Source of the DNA: Aphelocoma coerulescens
Lineage: Eukaryota > Chordata > Aves > Passeriformes > Corvidae
Assembly (NCBI RefSeq): GCF_041296385.1
Contig: NC_091023.1
Coordinates: 21,542,924-21,606,923, forward strand
Length of the DNA stretch: 64,000 bases
Reading direction: 5' to 3'
The stretch's first letter is position 1, and the number at the start of each line of letters is the position of its first letter. The position numbers were made by a program, and so were the translations under genes. The notes beneath the pieces were generated by a model. The model worked only from the letters and a program-made list of their open reading frames with translations. It searched no databases and was not told the origin of the DNA. Positions 1 to 11,000 of this stretch are shown in pieces.

Positions 1-368
1 ATTGAAAAGGAAATGTCAGGAATCAAACACAATCCCTGATACGAGAACAGTTTTACTACTGGCACATTGCCCTGGATCTGAAACAGTGTGGAAAAAAACC
101 CAAACCAACAGAAAACATTCATCATGGACACTTGAACACTGCTTCCTTTGGACAAAGGCTGCCAGGGTCAACCTCTCCTTTCATGACTTTCAAAGAAGTA
201 ACTAATAAATTGTTCTGGATTTGCAACAACATAAATAAAAGCAGATACTGGCAGTGATCCTTTAAACAGTTTGTACAAATACATAGATGTGGTGCAAGAA
301 TACACTAGAAGTTTTATTACCCATGAAATAGTCTGGAAAAGCAACCCACCTTAAATGTTCACTCTTAT

Positions 369-425
369 GCCCTTAAAAAAAACCCAAAACAAACAAAACC
401 AAAGACACACAAACAACCAAACAAC
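369..425. repeat. A/C-rich low-complexity island
   Basis: Almost only A and C on the plus strand, as interrupted AAAC/CAAA units with no fixed period. Islands of this style recur at 9056-9123 and 46581-46752, and in complement (T/G) at 34104-34157. Confidence 0.7.
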
Positions 426-1827
426 CCTGTGGGTCAAACCAAAAATCTGGTCTCCAAGTCAGGCCAGAGACAAACCCCCAAAGGCCCATTTGTCACACTG
501 CCCAAAAATCCTCACCCAGCCTCTAGCAATTCAAAGCTCACCAACATCGTGAGCCAGACTGATGTTTACAAGTCATTAATGGATCGCTAATCATTAATTT
601 ATCTGCTCACCTCCCTCTTTGGTCCTATGTTCCACAAACTTGGCTCGTTTGGTATTTACACCAGAGAATTAATTTGAAGTTGTAGGACTGGAATATGCAT
701 GTGAAATATTTTAAAAAAGAAGTCAAGCTCAATATAATGCCTGACATAGCCACTAATAAAATTTCAAGTTCAAGGCTTGGTTTTGATCTTGCATTTCTAT
801 TACTGGAGTTACATCTGCACAAGATAATACACGACATGGAGGCAGAAAAACAGTAGAGGACATCATTCCTTCCAAAACTAGAAAAAACCCACAACCAACC
901 AAAAAAACCTCCAACAGACTAAGAAAGTTCACTGTGAGTTACCACTCCTTTGCAAAATGTTCTACAAGTTTCTTGCTAGAATGACTACTATGGCTATGGC
1001 TTCTAAGGGAGAAATCCAGGATTTTATTTTAGGGACTACAGCTAGACTTTCCATATGCCACTCAGACAGTAGGAGGTTCATACACACTGTATAAAGCAGC
1101 CATAGGCAGATGCCTCTATTCACTTTTTGAAACTTTTTGTCATCTTTTTCATATTTAGAAAATTGCTTTTCACCTTCCTCACATTTTAAAAATATGCTTA
1201 GTAGCCCCCAGCTGTGCATCCCTATCCAAGGTGGGGACTGGAGACATTTTACAGCATACTGCCTGGTCTGCATCTGCAGATCTCAAAACCAAAGAGCTCA
1301 AAGAGCTTCTCAGTTTTGTCATAATGGAAGTACCAGGACTTCTCTTTTAATTAATTAGATATAAATTAGTCTTAAATTGCAAATTCTTGAAGGTTTTTTT
1401 TTTTTCCCCTCATTGTTAACAGCCCCTAAATGACAAAAAGATAAGACTCCATGGAAATCAATCCATAGTCCCAATACTTTCATTAGCATGGTCATGAAAT
1501 TATAGCAGAATAACAAAGAGACTGCATGTAATTAAGCAGGAGGAGAATAAAAACAACTCAAACTGTCAATCAGCAAATAATGAAGCGTAATGTATGAAAA
1601 CAGAAAGCAGTAAGTAAGGTTTAATGCAATTGTTATTAAAAAACCTAACACCATCAAAACACTCCCTTAAGGACTTGGAATTTCTGAAGTATATTGGAAG
1701 CTCATTTCTTATTAATTTTATCAGATTCACATACAGGAGGACAATTAAAAAGATTCTCATTTCAGGAAGCTGAGACTTCCCTATGTGTGCAGCATATTAC
1801 TGTTCACAATGGTAAGATTTTAATACA

Positions 1828-1908
1828 TTAACATGCTGGGAGAGCATGTTAAAGAAATATATAAAGAAAAAAGATATTTTTTTTTTTTAAAAGAAAAAAT
1901 ATATCTTT
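1828..1908. repeat. Two adjacent inverted repeats
   Basis: The first has perfect 10-bp arms, TTAACATGCT (1828-1837) and AGCATGTTAA (1843-1852), with a 5-base loop. The second, 18 bases on, pairs AAAGATATTTTTT (1870-1882) with an A-rich arm ending TATCTTT (1902-1908), with a 2-base bulge. They are structural curiosities; no function is implied by the sequence. Confidence 0.6.
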
Positions 1909-2394
1909 AAGTGATATGTATTAATATATACATCCACATAGAATATAAGGACTTAAGTTCAGTTTGTGGCTTGATTACAGAAAATTCGGGGCTAAATATT
2001 GTTATTTATTTTTTCAGAGTGGAGGAGGATGTGCTCTGAGGGAACAGAAAGGTTGGAGGAAAGGGCTCTGGAGAGAATAGAGATTGGAGATTTATTCATG
2101 TGTGTGGAGAAGTAAGGTCCAAACCTTCGTGGAGAACAAAGCTCAAATTCAGTCTAAAGCACTGAGAGCAAATTGGAAACCTGCCTCTACTGCATATGCT
2201 ATCAAGTAATGTGACTTATTTTATCTTTTCTTCTTTGTACATTAATTAGCAATGAAAATTACTAATATTAAAAACTGTATAAAATTACACTATGGAAAGA
2301 CGTGGTTAATTGACCTAATGGTTCAATTTACTGAGAACTGTGTATGCATCACATAATATAACTTCTGTAAAGTTTTTGTGATGTCAGAGGTACC

Positions 2395-2550
2395 CCAAGG
2401 GATCTTGAAGAAAACCCATTCTTGGATGTTTTCACAAACACCCAGACAAGAACCTGAGTAGTCCCAAACTTTGATGGCAGCCCCCTATTTTGGCATGACA
2501 CTGCAAAAAAGAGACCTTTGCAGGTCCCTTCTGTCTTAAATAATTCTATG
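2395..2550 (+). mobile_element. Degraded CR1 LINE 3' end
   Basis: The 3' half reads like the terminal part of an avian CR1: a block ending in ACCTTTGCAGGTCCCTTCTG, then a single ATTCTATG unit, which is the usual CR1 3' octamer. Upstream, phrases such as TTGGATGTTTTCAC also resemble the CR1 3' untranslated region. It is diverged and 5'-truncated, so the left boundary is approximate. CR1 elements normally truncate at the 5' end and lack a poly-A tail, as here. Confidence 0.55.
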
Positions 2551-2700
2551 GCTAGTGGCTTACTCCTAACAATACACTCATATCAAAGCAGTGATAATAT
2601 TTTTAAATTATTTTTAACCAGTCTGACTTAATTAGTGTGGAGCGATTATTAAATTTTGGTTTAAGCTGGTGGGTTTGTTTCTTGGTTTGTTTTTCTTTAG

Positions 2701-2968
2701 GCTGGTGTTTTTAGCCATGTCTTTTGAAGAAGTGAAAATAATACTCTTCAGTCTTGTAAAGACATGGTTGGTATTGAATACCAGTAAACACAAGGAAATG
2801 CCTTTTCCTGCAAGTCTTGCTCTTGCAAATTCACTCTGCCATCTCACAGGAGCAAACCTTAACCAAAAATTGCTTCAGAAGATCCTGCACAAGCAGCAAA
2901 CATTTACTGGCATGGCCATGTTCTCAAACTCAATGCCTTCTGTCTCTTTGCTCCCATCCAGAGAGTAA
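2701..2968 (+). other. Candidate coding exon, unconfirmed
   Basis: A textbook-looking 3' splice site precedes this stretch: a T/G-rich tract ending TTTTTCTTTAG at 2700. In the phase where base 2701 completes a codon, the frame stays open for 88 codons to TAA at 2966-2968. It starts LVFLAMSFEEVKIILFSLVK and ends SLLPSRE. The middle is mixed polar and hydrophobic, and I recognise no family. An AATAAA lies at 3261-3266, about 290 bases past the stop, so a 3'-terminal exon is conceivable. No clear donor was found. Against it, open frames of this length are common by chance here, and the LVFLA start may simply reflect T-richness. Unrecognised; more likely non-coding than not. Confidence 0.2.
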
Positions 2969-5900
2969 CTGTGCATTGCCAGAAGCATCTGTATTCCTCT
3001 ACCTCTTGCACTAAAATTGCTTTTCATCTGTTCAAGTGGCTTCTACAGGATTAAAACCTTTTGAAAAAGTACATCTAATATACACATGGATGTAGCCAAA
3101 CCAATTTACTGAATTAGAAAATAGTTTAGTCTGAATTTCACTATTAGTATATATAGTAACGGGGGAAAACACAATAATTAGTACATTGATTTTTACATTA
3201 CCTTAATTACCAGGATGTGCTTACTGCTTTTCAGATACAGAAGTAGGAAGGCCTTTCCTAAATAAAAGACAAAGATTTTTCCAGAACAGGGAGTCACCCA
3301 CATGCAGAATGATGCCTAATCTGTATCTGGGATATTTTATTTTATTATGCTTTTGGTCCTCCTGAATGTGAAAGAGACTTATGTAACATGTATAAATATA
3401 TACTTGACTCCATACTTGCCATAACAGTCAGTTTAAGGTCATCAAGACTATGTATGAGTACCTATGCAAATATATATGACAAAATTTATTATTTTATATC
3501 CACACCAGATCTATAACACCCTAATAAATCAGATTTTTTTATTAATACAAATACTGCAGTAACCACTCAGCCATATCTTGCACGAGGCAGTGCACCATGT
3601 TGAAAGGCTGTGCTGTCACATGGCTCTCCTATTTTTTGTTATTCAAACTTATCCCTTACTTTTTCATATTAAAAATTGGTAATGAGTTTCCCATTCTTGC
3701 TGAAGAACTGGCAGAAAGAATCCTGTTACTCCCCTAATGAAGTCCCCAGACAGAACCGACAATTTTCTAAGGAACAAAAGAAAAAATGTTGCTCTAAGCT
3801 TCAGAACTGACCCTATTGACTGAAAGCTGTGTCTTACCTTGTTGCAAATTAGTGCACTGAGCAAATTATCTCATGCCAAAAAGACAAGAGAAAAGGCTTA
3901 ACAGCATTCATGCCCCACTTTTCCCAGCTGGTATTGTCAGCAGTTGTTTTGTGGCAAAACCAAGTAACATCTTAATAAGAGCATACAGCTGGAAATAAGA
4001 GACAAAATTGCCATCTTATGGCAGAGCTGCCTGGGATAATTTTGAAAAACTGTCTAGCACAGGTGGTGCTCTCCAGAAAGGGAAGGAAACCATTTTGTAG
4101 AGATGTGGGGAAATTAAAATTGTAAATCTGGGCTTTCTTAGTGTCTGTTCCTTTTAAATTGTCTCTGCTCCAGCCCCATACCAAGAGGGTTAAATTTTCT
4201 TACTCAAAGTCAGAACTGATTTCAATAATAGAAACTCCTCTCATGAATTAATGGTGAGGTCTGTTTTCATATTTTATTCTTCTAGTTCACGTTACCTTTT
4301 CATTCCTCTGTTCCTCAGCATCAATAGTGCAATGCTCTCTCTGCTACCTTGCCTGTTGGCAGTTCTGCTATTCCTCCTTTCTCTGAGGAGTGCAATATAA
4401 TCTGGCCTCCCAGCTTTTGAATCCTACTCCATTTAATAACTTCATTTTTTCAGTTGTTGCTTTGTTGCTACTCTACCTCTTAAACTGTGTCCTGTTTCCA
4501 CCTTGAACTCTCACTAAGAGAATCCACTAACATGATGTCTCAATGTTATGGTCATCTATTTTTATATTGCAATTTTTTGAGACTTTTAGCACAATAAACA
4601 CTTCAAAAACTGAAGCACAGAAAAAATTATTGAGTATGTTGGCCAAAAAGAATTCAAGTGCAACTGGTTGGCATGGATTAAAGAGAAGTGGTCTTGGTTA
4701 CAGAAGACATCCAAACTATACTAGTACTTTTAATTGCATGAGTTAAATTTGTTTAATTATGAGTCTCAGATTCACCTTGTAACCATCCCTCTATGTCACA
4801 TTTACTTGGGGGTTGGTTTTTGCACACATTGTGGAAGCAGAATCAGCTGGGATTTAGGAGCACAACCTGAGCTCAACCTTACTTAGAATCACAGCCTACT
4901 TGTGTCATAAAAATTATTCAGCATTTTTCTTGTATTTATTATTAAAGAGCCAGAAGTTTATCTATGTATTGAATTTCAAGAGTCAAAACAGGATTTCTGC
5001 TTGTTTCATTTGTTAAAATCAATTTGAAATCAGCATTTTATATTGCAGGACCAAGCCAATCTCATACTACTGCCACAGTATAATAACAAACTGTTGAAAA
5101 TTTCTATTGCAGTTCCTTCCTTGTAGTAATTAGTAACTAGTGTTTTGCATTATAGCATTACTTAAATTCAATTGCTTGACACCCTTGCTGCATTATTAAA
5201 CTTTTTGCTCTTGGGGCTTCAATTTCAATTTCTGGTTGTGGGGGTAGAATGTCAAGTGGCAATTTTCTGAAGTTCATTCTTTCTGGTAAAGACCAGAACA
5301 CCCTCACTGACAACAAGTTCGTTTGCTTCCAGGAAGGAAGCAAATGATTATGGTTAATTCCCTCTGGCCTTCATTAGGGAACAGATAGGAGGAATCAAGT
5401 TGATAACTTCCATTATTTAAACATATTTAACTTTAGCAACAGAAGGCAAACAGCTTAAAAAGCACAATGATCATTTGTGTCCCTGCTGCATGTGTTGTCT
5501 AGAACTGGGCTTTCAAAGGGGAGTGGAAGAGTACTTTAAAGAACTGCTCTTATTCATCTGCAGTGAGGCAGCTGGAAATGAAAGTCTGAGTCAATCAGTG
5601 GCGAGATCCCCAGTGTGGTGCTAATAAAGGACTTCCAGGCCTACTGACAACAAACAGGACACAAATCCAGCCTTCATATATAGAAAACCCAGTGTGTGCT
5701 GAGCACAGAGACACCACCAGGCTCCTGCTAAAAAAAATAACACCTTACTGCTAGCATTCATCGTATGAAATAAAAAATTATAAATATAATAATATGTAGT
5801 ATAAAAATTAAGTTGTAATATATAATACACTAAATATTTGCCCATAGATTTTACTAATTTTATACAAAACACATATGCATTCTCACACCAACACACTGCT

Positions 5901-6913
5901 GAAAGACACACTAATTATTCCTAGGGAATAGTCACAGCAATGGCACAGGCCAGGATATGTCTGGGATGACATGGCAGCTGGGAATGCCAACAAGCCTCCA
6001 GTGTGATAATGAGCCATCTCCTCATTTTAGGGATAGGAAGGGACAAAGAAAAGATGCAGTTTCATTAAATACAGTAAATCATTTAAGAGAAGTAAAATTG
6101 TTCATATCCCAGAATAGTTTCCTTTAAAATATCTGTATGGCTGTAAAGAAAACTGCAAATCCTAGCTTGTCTTATAAGAAGGAGGGCAAAAGGACTAAAA
6201 ACTGATTTCCAGAAGATCTTTATCATGCAATGATTCATTATTTTCTATTCCTTTCATTAGGGAAAAAAAGAAAAAGCTCAAACTGTACTTTGACAGTTTA
6301 TCTTTTTGTCTGTTTTTTTGTCTGTTCCTGAAATAATCCAGGTACAAGAAGAGTACTGACTCCACCCCAAAACCAGAGACAAGTTCCAAAAAATGTGTTT
6401 TAAAGAGCATCTCTCAAGTTGTGACTGTGCATGGACACATGTACAGGAGAACAAAACCAGCAGATATTCTGGGTAAAAAAAAAAAGCAAAGAGATGGCTT
6501 TGATCCTTCAACCATAAGCTTCTAAGATGAAGCTTTTTGTTAAAATAAGCAAGTAATTTTCAGCTTTTGTGGTAAATACCTATGATAGACTTCGAGATAT
6601 CCCCAGGTGTCTTCTCTCAACACCCTGCAGTCACCTGGTGCTGCAGAGGATAAGACATACATGCAGCTTTCCCCTGTTCAGTTCCCCTTATTACTATTTA
6701 AGGATATTTCTACTCTTCACAAACTTGCCTGCATTTTTTTTTTCAAAATGCTTGAAGGATTTTTTTTTTTCCCAAAGGTGATATCTTACATACAATTTTA
6801 TTATGTAAAATCTTCCTTTTACTTATCCCTGACTACTCATGCTACTCCCCACCCTCTTCACAGGTTCATTGGGAAATAAGCACCATCTCCAAAATAAAGA
6901 ATTCTATTGTTAG
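2969..6913. other. Non-coding stretch, no gene recognised
   Basis: Nothing here is supported beyond short open frames. The one at 4543-4746 (plus) has a polar middle beginning TINTSKTEAQKKLLSMLAKK but no convincing boundaries. A very AT-rich patch lies around 5760-5840, and T or A runs occur near 6300, 6475 and 6735-6770. If the exon candidates at 2701 and 6914 belong to one gene, this would be its intron, but nothing links them. Confidence 0.5.
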
Positions 6914-7138
6914 GCTGTTACAGAGAAGAAAGACATCTTTGAACGTGAAGCACAGAATACCACTAATTTTATGGTCAATGAAGAAGAATTGCCCATTCAG
7001 GTGCAGCAGATATTGTCACCAAATATCACCAAAATTCCAGATGAAACTGATACAGACATCCTTCACCAGCAAGGACTGATGCTTCTTGAAACACCTGTCA
7101 GAACAGTGTACAAATCAACTTCAAAAAGATGTAAATAG
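6914..7138 (+). CDS. Possible 3'-terminal coding exon of an unrecognised gene
   Basis: An AG ends at 6913 (TTCTATTGTTAG) and is followed by 74 codons without a stop, to TAG at 7136-7138. The frame begins AVTEKKDIFEREAQNTTNFM and ends VYKSTSKRCK. The translation is protein-like: rich in Glu, Asp, Lys, Thr and Gln, one Cys, no Trp, no low complexity, and codons favouring a purine at position one. The only internal Met is residue 20, so as a free-standing ORF it would be just 55 residues. It makes more sense as a spliced last exon. An AATAAA follows 7 bases after the stop. The pyrimidine tract before the AG is only moderate. I do not recognise the protein; there is no obvious domain, membrane segment or signal peptide, and it would be a polar C-terminal tail. 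No upstream exon is certain. It could be chance or a decayed exon. Confidence 0.35.
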   Translation, partial: AVTEKKDIFEREAQNTTNFMVNEEELPIQVQQILSPNITKIPDETDTDILHQQGLMLLETPVRTVYKSTSKRCK

Positions 7139-7144
7139 AGTCAT

Positions 7145-7150
7145 AATAAA
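7145..7150 (+). terminator. Canonical AATAAA polyadenylation hexamer
   Basis: AATAAA sits 7 bases after the TAG that closes the open frame at 6914-7138. The position suits a very short 3' untranslated region. The hexamer is common in AT-rich DNA, so this supports the exon call only weakly. Confidence 0.3.
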
Positions 7151-7564
7151 TGGAGAACAACCAACATAAGTAGTGTTCATATATAACATAAGCCAAAATG
7201 AAGATATTTTTATTAACATTTTGGGTTTGAGGAATATAATTTTTCTTGACTATAGGGATGGCCAGATGTGAAATGCTGAGATTTTACTCTTAATCACATT
7301 TTTACCCTGTGTGTTTTAATTTGAAAGAAACCCATGATGATATTTCCAATCTCTCTCACTCTTAAACTGATCATATCCTCCCACATGCCACTTTCAGGAG
7401 AGCCAGTTTCAATTCCACTGATTGGACATAGGCAGGATGAGAAAATACATACAGAAAAAGGTAGTTCAAGCAATTTTAATAACTAATGAGCAATACAAGC
7501 AATGAAATTATTAGCTATGTCTTCCAAACTTCAAATTTAGAAGCCTCAAGGTTACCCCTGGCAT

Positions 7565-8022
7565 TGATGCCTTTTCCTGGTCTTAAAATCAAGAGTCAAA
7601 CACGGTTATAAGGGAAAAAGGGATTTTACTTTGGTATTTACTTTAAGGATCCTTAGGTGCACACGTCCAGGTGGAATGCACCTCAATGCCCACTGCAATG
7701 CCCACCCCAAAAGATCTGGTACAACATTATAGGTGTTACTAATTAGCAGATCTATCAAAAATTCCCCAACGAGAGGCTCGAGTGAGCCCCCCTCCCCAAG
7801 GAACTTTCCCCTGGATGGTTCTATCTTGGCTTACAGAATGTGTTCTGGAGAGGACCTTGGGCTCTGGGGCACACTGATCCCCAGATATGAAGCTTCTAAA
7901 ATGTTGAGTCTCCCAGCTGAACAAACAACTCCAAGAATGTAGGCAAAAAGCACTAAGAATACAGAAGTTGTAAAAGGGTATAAAAGGGGTATAAAAGAAA
8001 AGGCAAAAACATCATGGCATCA
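7565..8022 (-). mobile_element. Solo-LTR-like repeat, copy 1 (retroviral LTR relic)
   Basis: A 458-bp unit bounded by perfect 7-bp inverted termini, TGATGCC and GGCATCA, in the TG...CA form of LTR ends. It is a close relative of 28290-28755. Minus orientation is inferred. On that strand a CTATAAT-like box is followed about 100 bases later by a degenerate AGTAAA at the place where copy 2 has AATAAA, which fits U3-R-U5 order. On the plus strand there is a tandem TATAAAAG near the right end (about 7980-8000). No gag, pol or env frame, primer-binding site or polypurine tract adjoins it, so it is a solo LTR. No clean target-site duplication was found. The segment at about 7668-7722 does not match copy 2. 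Confidence 0.65.
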
Positions 8023-11000
8023 GCCTGGGCAAAGGTGTGACACTCATGCAGTTTAGGAAGAGGAAGGTTTTAGAGTGGGGAAACACACAAATTACTGAGA
8101 GAACTTGAGAGTTCACAGATACAAGACTGCTCTCTGTGGGTTATATCAGGGAAACTTGTTATTCAAAAGCCATAAAGGAAACTATTCCCTCATCTGAGAC
8201 CTTCGGCAGAATTTAAAAGAAAATTGTTTTTCTTGAACAAATCAAAGAAAATATAAAACCAAGAAGCTTTTCTGCAAGAAAACAAAGAAATGAGGAAAAA
8301 GCTTCAGCGTTGACACGGTTCCCTGTCAGGCTATAGATCTGAAGCAGGAGGGTTCTTGCTAGGATATGTGCCACAGAGGAATTAGAGCATATCTAGACCT
8401 TGCAGTGTGGTGCATCACTGTTTCCTGCATAATGTCATGGTAAATTTGTAGTTAGAAGCTTCACTAAGATTTTAGAATATTAATTGTGTTGCTGGTTCTG
8501 TTTTTCAGAGTGAAATAACCAAATATTCAGTTACTGCAAGAGAGACTTTCCCTGTTTGGAAACTGTGCTGTTATTGCAATTTGCAGTTTATCAATCTGTT
8601 CCATAATCTATACAGGACATTTTCTTAAAAATTGCGGGTGACCTATTTTATAAATATAACACACTGTGGGTTGAAGACAGGAAGAAAGGAATAAATACGA
8701 GCAGAGGAAGTGAAAAACTAAAGCACAAGAATAAGTAGTCTTTAATAAACACCAGCTGGCAATAAAATCCAGGGTCTGAGTGAGGTTCTAAGAGCTTTTC
8801 TGTAAGTGATGGAGCTAAGAAAGGTAAGTCATTTTAAAACTTGGTTGGCTGCACCACTGCAGACCATAAACTTCATGAGTCATGGTGCCACCTTCTCAGC
8901 ATTTATCCTAAAATCAAGTATTTCACTGGAAAAATAACCTTTACACTTGATGTAACATGAAGTGTGTTTCTTATTGGTTTGAGTGTTGCTAGAAATTTAT
9001 ACACACGTTGGTACCTGCTAAACAACGGAATAATTTGTCCTAGGCTTCAGTTCTTAAAAAAATAAAGACAAAAAAAAAAAAGGACAAAAAAATAAAAACA
9101 AAGCAAAACAAAAGGAAAGAAACTCAACCCCAAACCTCTCCAACTCTTGCAACGTTATCTTGCTGAGAGCTTACAGCAAAATTTAAAAACACAGCAGCTG
9201 TCATTTACCAGATTCTCCAGCACTCTTCTAAAGCCAGATAAGATGAATACCAAAATCTCTAAGGACAGTATATAAACTGCAGTATAAATGGGAAAATGTG
9301 AAACAGAATTCATTAAAATACATCAGTAGCTCTACTACCAGCTTAGAATGGATTGATTCAGGAGAAAATCCTGTGCAGAACTTACTGAAGTGCTGCTGGC
9401 AGGCAGCAGAGGCTGAACATGTGCAGAAGTGATAACTGGGGAGACTGCAGAAGGCCTCGTGGCAATTTAAATGCAAAGGCTGCAGACAGCCCAGGCAGAT
9501 TCTCCACAACCATTTTTACTGTTTTATTTCATTGCTTTCCAGAGCAAATGGCTGGGAACAGAAGGGTAGCTACATTTTTAAAAAAGTATCAGTGCCATTG
9601 CTGCCTGCTCAAAAATTTGACTATGTCAACTCATCACTCCAATTGTGTCCTTGCAAGAGGGAAAACCTCTGTGATCCTGATGTGCTCTGCCAAGGTTGCT
9701 GGTGGCAAGAGAGACCCTCAGGTGAGGGACACAAATACAAAGATGCTGAGGATCTATTTACCTTTGCATACAATGAACTTTTCAGTCTTTAAATTCGCAG
9801 GCATGCTGAGGCAAAAATTAAACTATGAGTTATTCAACCAAATACCATTCAGTGAACTAATGGTAAAACCAGATTTAATACCCTGAAACATTATCCCATG
9901 CCCTTGAAACCTGTGCCTTCACAACAGTATTGGACTCTGGTACTTTTCCTTGACATATTAATACCAAGACACTGAGTTAAATATAGAGGTACTTGCAAAA
10001 CACATTCAACATTGTATTTTATCCCACTCATCTAAACATGTTAAGCTACCCTGGAAAATTTACTTGGAGGAGGGGAGGGGAGTTGGGCTCTGGGCTGTGT
10101 AAATTGTATCCAATCTATCTGGATTTGCTCATTTTAAGGTCTTGCCAATAAGCAAACAGATAAATAAATCATATCCACAGCTGATCCAAATGGCCACATC
10201 GTCAAAAGTCCTTAGGGAAGAGCAGAAGAACAACAGATGTTTTGTAAATAAAGCTATGTTAGCATAGATGTAGCAACAGAACTTTCAAATGAAGGCTATG
10301 AGCTTAAATTACACACCATCATACAGGAGAAGATTCTGAATAAGGCAAAAATAGATTCAGATATCATCCAACCTAATTCCAAGGTAGTTTGTTCAGGTAT
10401 CCAGACAAGAACATACAACTCACAATTGCCACTGGCAGCAACGGTCCTGAAACTTTTTAACTAAGGAACATTAACTCTGACAAAATCCAGACTACCTTCT
10501 GGATTTTCTTTTCCAACCAACTAGGAATTATACTGTATTTTGGAACATAATTCATTACTGTTGCTTCCCTTAGCCATGCTGGTTTTGCCTGCCTGATCTT
10601 TTGATATTTATTCTTTACCTTTTATTTGCTTAGATACTTCCACTAGTTATCTTAAGATATTTTCATCCATCATGGACTCATTAGAATTGTCACAAGAGCA
10701 GTCCTCCCATGTAAAAGTAGATATTTTTGTAAATTAGACACGCAAATGTCCTATTTAATAGTTCCTAATTCTTCATGCACAGAAGTAATGCAGAGACAGC
10801 CAACTAAAGCCATCAGTGCTTTGCTTGATGGTGTTTCTCCTGTAACAAAAGCACAAAATATGATAAAGGGCTGAAATGAAGGGAACAGAGCTATGCTTTA
10901 GCTAATTATGGTTAGGAAAAAAATACAAATTCATGACTGCCATTTGTCACAGCCTTAACTTTGAATTATGGGAGGGGTAGCAAACCATCAGCATGACTTA

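Larger units (their letters stand above)
1..2394. other. Unique non-coding sequence, no gene recognised
   Basis: No exon or RNA gene is supported. The stretch is AT-rich, with short chance open frames on both strands (for example 625-894 minus and 962-1273 minus). Their translations are rich in Cys, Ser and Phe and match no family I know. It contains an A/C-rich island at 369-425, a T run near 1396 and a pair of hairpins at 1828-1908, which are listed separately. Confidence 0.6.

Noticed and set aside
9419..9886. 155-codon plus-strand open frame
   Set aside because: It is overlapped by another open phase at 9532-9792, has no recognisable family and no exon boundaries; best explained as chance.
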